NCBI GenBank assembly: GCA_030532245.1
Contig: JAUNLN010000001.1
Coordinates: 1-64,000 of the forward strand
DNA length: 64,000 nt
Direction of reading: 5' to 3'
Source of the DNA: Actinomycetaceae bacterium
GTDB taxonomy: Bacteria > Actinomycetota > Actinomycetes > Actinomycetales > Actinomycetaceae
The notes below the pieces were generated by a model. The model saw only the letters and a program-made list of their open reading frames with translations, ran no database searches and was not told where the DNA came from. How positions within the stretch are numbered: the first letter of the stretch is position 1; every line of letters starts with the position of its first letter. The position numbers and the translations under genes were made by a program. This document shows positions 61,212 to 64,000 of this stretch, piece by piece.

Positions 61212-63527
61212 TTAGAAGATCTCTACCTGCGTTGGTGTTGTTAGTACGCGGCGGTCTCCTACTTCGCGTCGGTTGCCTGTTACCTGAATCGAGATTGATT
61301 TGGCGTAGGTTTCCGACGAGTTGCCGACGTGCAACTGGATCTCTCCAGGTTCAACGATACGCTTGTAGTCCGCTCCCGTGAAAGAGAACCTGTCTGCTGA
61401 AACCTTGAACGTGACTTTCGCAGACTGGCCGGGCTCGAGGCGAACCTTCTGGAAGCCGATGAGCTGTTTGAGCGGGCGGACGACCTCCGCGATCGGGTCC
61501 GTGAAGTACAGCTGCACGGTTTCCGCAGTGCGCCTATCGCCCACGTTCTTGACCGTTGCCTCAACCTGCAAGGATCCGTCTACGTCAATTTGGTCATCTG
61601 AAACTTCAACGTTTTCATAGGAAATATCGCCGTAGCTAATACCGAAACCAAACGGGAAGATCGGCCGCGGATCGAGGTTCGAAATACCGTCGGAGAACCA
61701 GCCAAGAGCAGGCACGAGGTAGGTTCCCGGCTGACCACCCGGATTATTCGGGATGCCAACTGGGAGGCGACCCTCCGGGTTCAAACGACCAGACAGCACG
61801 CCTGCAATCGCCTGACCACCCTCAACACCGGGCTCGAATGCCTGGACGATCGCAGCGCAGCGGCTCGCGTAGTCACCGAGCGCGTACGGGCGGCCGGACA
61901 TCACGACGAGTACGGTCGGTGTGCCCGTTTCGAGCACGCGCTCGACGAGTTCACCCTGGCGGCCCGGGAGCCTAGTATCAACGAGGTCGCATCCCTCGCC
62001 GGAGGTTCCTCCACCAAACAGACCGGAAATATCGCCAACTACGACAACCGCTACATCCGCCTCCTTAGCGACCTTAACCGCGGTTTCGAGATCCTCATCC
62101 GACCCCTCGGTGAAGCCGGTTCCCTCGAGCGTAGTTAGAGAGACGCCAGCAAACTCCTCCTTAATCGCATCCTCAAGCGTGGTCACCGGAAGGCCCAGGC
62201 CCTTTTCCTCAAAGCGGCTGAGCACGTGGTTCGGGAACGAGTAGCAGCCCATGAACGAGCGCGGCTGACGCACAGCCGGGCCAACCAGTGCGACGTTTCC
62301 GGTGCCCTTCAACGGCAGGATTCCGTTATTCTTCAGCAAGATGATCGACTCGTCGGCCATGCGGCGAGCAACCTCACGATTGCGCGCCGAGTCGAGGTCA
62401 TAGCCCTCCTCTTCGCCCACTACACGCGGATTCTCATCGAGAAGGCCGAGCTCGAGTTTTTGCTTCAGGAGACGCTCGACCGAAACATCGATCTCCTCCT
62501 CCGTAATCAAACCCCGCTCAACAGCCTCGGTTAGGTTCACATATGCGACGCCGTCGGGCAGTTCAACGTCGAGGCCAGCCTTCACCGCGAGCGCCGAGGC
62601 CTCAGCGTTGTCGCCTGCAACCTTGTGCATCGAGGCGAGGAACGGGACTGACCAGTAGTCTGAAACGACAACTCCGTCAAATCCCCAACGCTCCCTCAGG
62701 ATGTGGGTGAGGAGCTCCTTCGACGAGGCGGCGGGCTGGCCGTCGACATCGGAGTAGGAGTTCATCACGGACTTCACTTCGCCCTCGCGAACCGCCATTT
62801 CGAAGGGGGTGAGGAGGATATCTTCAAGCTCGCGGCGGCCTAGCGGCACCGGGGCGTGGTTGCGGCCCGCGCGCGCTGCCGAGTAGCCGACGAAATGCTT
62901 CAGCGTTGCGATAATGCCCTCGGACTGAAGGCCGCGCACGTACGCCGTGCCGAGCTTTCCGACCAGGTACGGATCCTCACCGCAGGTCTCCTCGCAGCGA
63001 CCCCAACGGTAGTCGCGAATCACGTCGAGCAGAGGGCTGAGACCCTGGTGAACGCCAAGCGCCTTCATGTCGGCTCCGATGTTGGAAGCCATCTCCTCCA
63101 CCAGCTCCGGGTCGAAGGTAGCGCCCCAAGCGATCGCCGCCGGGTAGACAGTCGCACCCAAGCTCGTCAGGCCCGTAAGGCACTCCTCGTGCGCGATTGC
63201 GGGAATCCCAAGACGCGTCTGCTCTTGCAAATACTTCTGGAAATCCGCGAGGATCGCCCGGCCCTCATCGGCCGTTACCGGAGCCGAACCAAAGACGCGC
63301 GTCAGGTGGCCAAGACCCTCCTTCGCAGCCGCCTCATACGATCCGCGACCCGCAGCGAACTCGTGCTCCATCGGAGCAACATCGCCGTTAGCATCCTCAG
63401 CCGGCTCGTCTTCCTCCTTCGGCCAATAGGAAACGAGCTGCGCGATCTTCTCCTCCAGGCTCATCTCACCCATCAAAGCCTTAACGCGCTCATCACCCGA
63501 TAGCGACGTGTCATTCCATTGCTTCAT
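61212..63527 (-). CDS. Glycoside hydrolase family 3 (beta-glucosidase/beta-xylosidase type)
   Basis: A 771-aa enzyme. The ATG at 63527 has GAGGA 5 nt upstream and is preferred to an in-frame GTG at 63539. GH3 N-terminal TIM barrel: MSLEEKIAQLVSYW, EECLTG, LSPLLDVIRDYRWGRCEETCGEDPYLVG, LKHFVGYSA, and the nucleophile region GVVVSDYWSV. The second domain has the acid/base region and GGQAIAGVLSGRLNPEGRLPVG. A C-terminal fibronectin-III-like domain follows (VKNVGDRRTAETVQLYF). No signal peptide, so it acts in the cytoplasm on imported oligosaccharides. It is 10 bp from the preceding ABC permease gene and part of its operon. Confidence 0.93.
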   Translation of the reverse strand: MKQWNDTSLSGDERVKALMGEMSLEEKIAQLVSYWPKEEDEPAEDANGDVAPMEHEFAAGRGSYEAAAKEGLGHLTRVFGSAPVTADEGRAILADFQKYLQEQTRLGIPAIAHEECLTGLTSLGATVYPAAIAWGATFDPELVEEMASNIGADMKALGVHQGLSPLLDVIRDYRWGRCEETCGEDPYLVGKLGTAYVRGLQSEGIIATLKHFVGYSAARAGRNHAPVPLGRRELEDILLTPFEMAVREGEVKSVMNSYSDVDGQPAASSKELLTHILRERWGFDGVVVSDYWSVPFLASMHKVAGDNAEASALAVKAGLDVELPDGVAYVNLTEAVERGLITEEEIDVSVERLLKQKLELGLLDENPRVVGEEEGYDLDSARNREVARRMADESIILLKNNGILPLKGTGNVALVGPAVRQPRSFMGCYSFPNHVLSRFEEKGLGLPVTTLEDAIKEEFAGVSLTTLEGTGFTEGSDEDLETAVKVAKEADVAVVVVGDISGLFGGGTSGEGCDLVDTRLPGRQGELVERVLETGTPTVLVVMSGRPYALGDYASRCAAIVQAFEPGVEGGQAIAGVLSGRLNPEGRLPVGIPNNPGGQPGTYLVPALGWFSDGISNLDPRPIFPFGFGISYGDISYENVEVSDDQIDVDGSLQVEATVKNVGDRRTAETVQLYFTDPIAEVVRPLKQLIGFQKVRLEPGQSAKVTFKVSADRFSFTGADYKRIVEPGEIQLHVGNSSETYAKSISIQVTGNRREVGDRRVLTTPTQVEIF

Positions 63528-63535
63528 TGCATTCC

Positions 63536-64000
63536 TCACTTAGAAAAACCTGCAGTCAAGCCCGAAACCAGCTGCCTCCTACCAAAAATGTAGAGCAGGA
63601 AAATCGGTACTACAGAAAGCGTGACCGCAGCCAAAATAGCCGGCACGTTGATTGTGAACTCACCCTGATAACTCCACAGCGAAAGCGGCAGCACGCGGAC
63701 GCTGGACGACTGGGTGAGGATAAGCGGGAACAAGAATCCGTTCCAGCAGTTGAGCGCGTCATAAATGCCAACGGTTACCATCGCCGGTTTCGTCAGCGGA
63801 ATAACCATTTCGCGAAGCATCGTCATGTCGCTCGCACCATCGAGCACCATCGACTCAAACAACTCGTGCGGAATATCGCGCATAAAGTTGATCAGAATCA
63901 TCATCGTGATCGGGATAGCGAACGCGATCGAAGGCAAAATGAGCGCGGCAAGCGAATCGTAAAGACCAAGCTTCACGATCATGTAGTAGACGGGCACAAT
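63536..64000 (-). CDS. Sugar ABC transporter permease, MalG type (C-terminal part, runs off window)
   Basis: Only the last 150 or so residues lie in the window. Membrane helices and the EAA loop LFESMVLDGASDMTMLREMVIPLTKP identify a CUT1-type carbohydrate permease, ending VSGLTAGFSK like the MalG-type subunit. It is followed by the GH3 gene, forming an import-plus-hydrolysis operon with it. The start lies beyond position 64000. Confidence 0.9.
   Translation of the reverse strand: MVPVYYMIVKLGLYDSLAALILPSIAFAIPITMMILINFMRDIPHELFESMVLDGASDMTMLREMVIPLTKPAMVTVGIYDALNCWNGFLFPLILTQSSSVRVLPLSLWSYQGEFTINVPAILAAVTLSVVPIFLLYIFGRRQLVSGLTAGFSK

Overview
The window looks like chromosomal DNA of a high-GC Gram-positive bacterium (Actinomycetota), most likely a host-associated member of the Actinomycetaceae. 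This is inference from three things: the gene order fhaA-fhaB-pstP-rodA-pbpA-pknA-pknB with crgA, a DUF881 protein and a class E sortase beside it; a class Ib ribonucleotide reductase; and a load of LPXTG-type surface proteins and pili like those of Actinomyces-related colonisers. I saw no prophage, transposase, CRISPR array or rRNA. There is one tRNA (Leu, CAG).

Layout. 0-2 kb: a 5'-shortened ATP-binding regulator-like gene behind a striking repeat-rich leader, then a low-molecular-weight tyrosine phosphatase. 2-7.3 kb: a VWA/SpaA-type adhesin and an M60-like (mucinase-type) metallopeptidase, both wall-anchored. 7.4-15.5 kb: nrdF, a small unknown gene, a cell-wall-binding-repeat protein, an RNase HI fused in frame to an alpha/beta hydrolase, a COG3044-type ATPase and a methyltransferase. 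15.7-24.5 kb: a pilus locus made of a class C sortase, a shaft pilin and two related beta-propeller/SpaA adhesins. 25-29.8 kb: a large C5a-peptidase-like subtilase whose wall-sorting tail is cut off by one in-frame amber codon. 30.1-33.3 kb: nrdE, nrdI and nrdH with paired NrdR boxes. 33.7-38.4 kb: L-serine dehydratase, MTA/SAH nucleosidase, a degenerate ADP-ribosylglycohydrolase-like protein and a luciferase-like oxidoreductase. 38.5-44.3 kb: a sugar ABC importer without its ATPase, a PfkB kinase and a divergent GH4 glycosidase. 44.3-46.7 kb: a beta-CASP nuclease, an unknown gene and tRNA-Leu. 46.8-57.6 kb: the Ser/Thr kinase/cell-wall growth cluster and its srtE/DUF881/crgA neighbours. 57.9-60 kb: a helical membrane protein, a cyclophilin and a zinc-ribbon rhomboid. 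60.2-64 kb: an aldose epimerase, a GH3 glycosidase and the end of a sugar permease.

How it fits together. Two sorting systems are visible. LPLTG proteins (the pilin and three adhesins) go with the class C pilus sortase. LARTG/LSSTG-type tails (M60 peptidase, subtilase remnant) suit the class E sortase in the kinase cluster. The surface enzymes (M60 peptidase, subtilase) and the sugar import and glycosidase genes suggest life on mucosal glycoproteins. The kinase cluster couples peptidoglycan synthesis (RodA, PbpA) to PASTA-kinase signalling.

Most interesting leads: the RNase HI/alpha-beta-hydrolase fusion with a strong internal start site; the amber-split subtilase; the repeat arrays ahead of the AlbA_2-less ATPase; the 13-bp tandem repeat after nrdE; and the TGTGGA cluster next to the NrdR-controlled nrd promoter.
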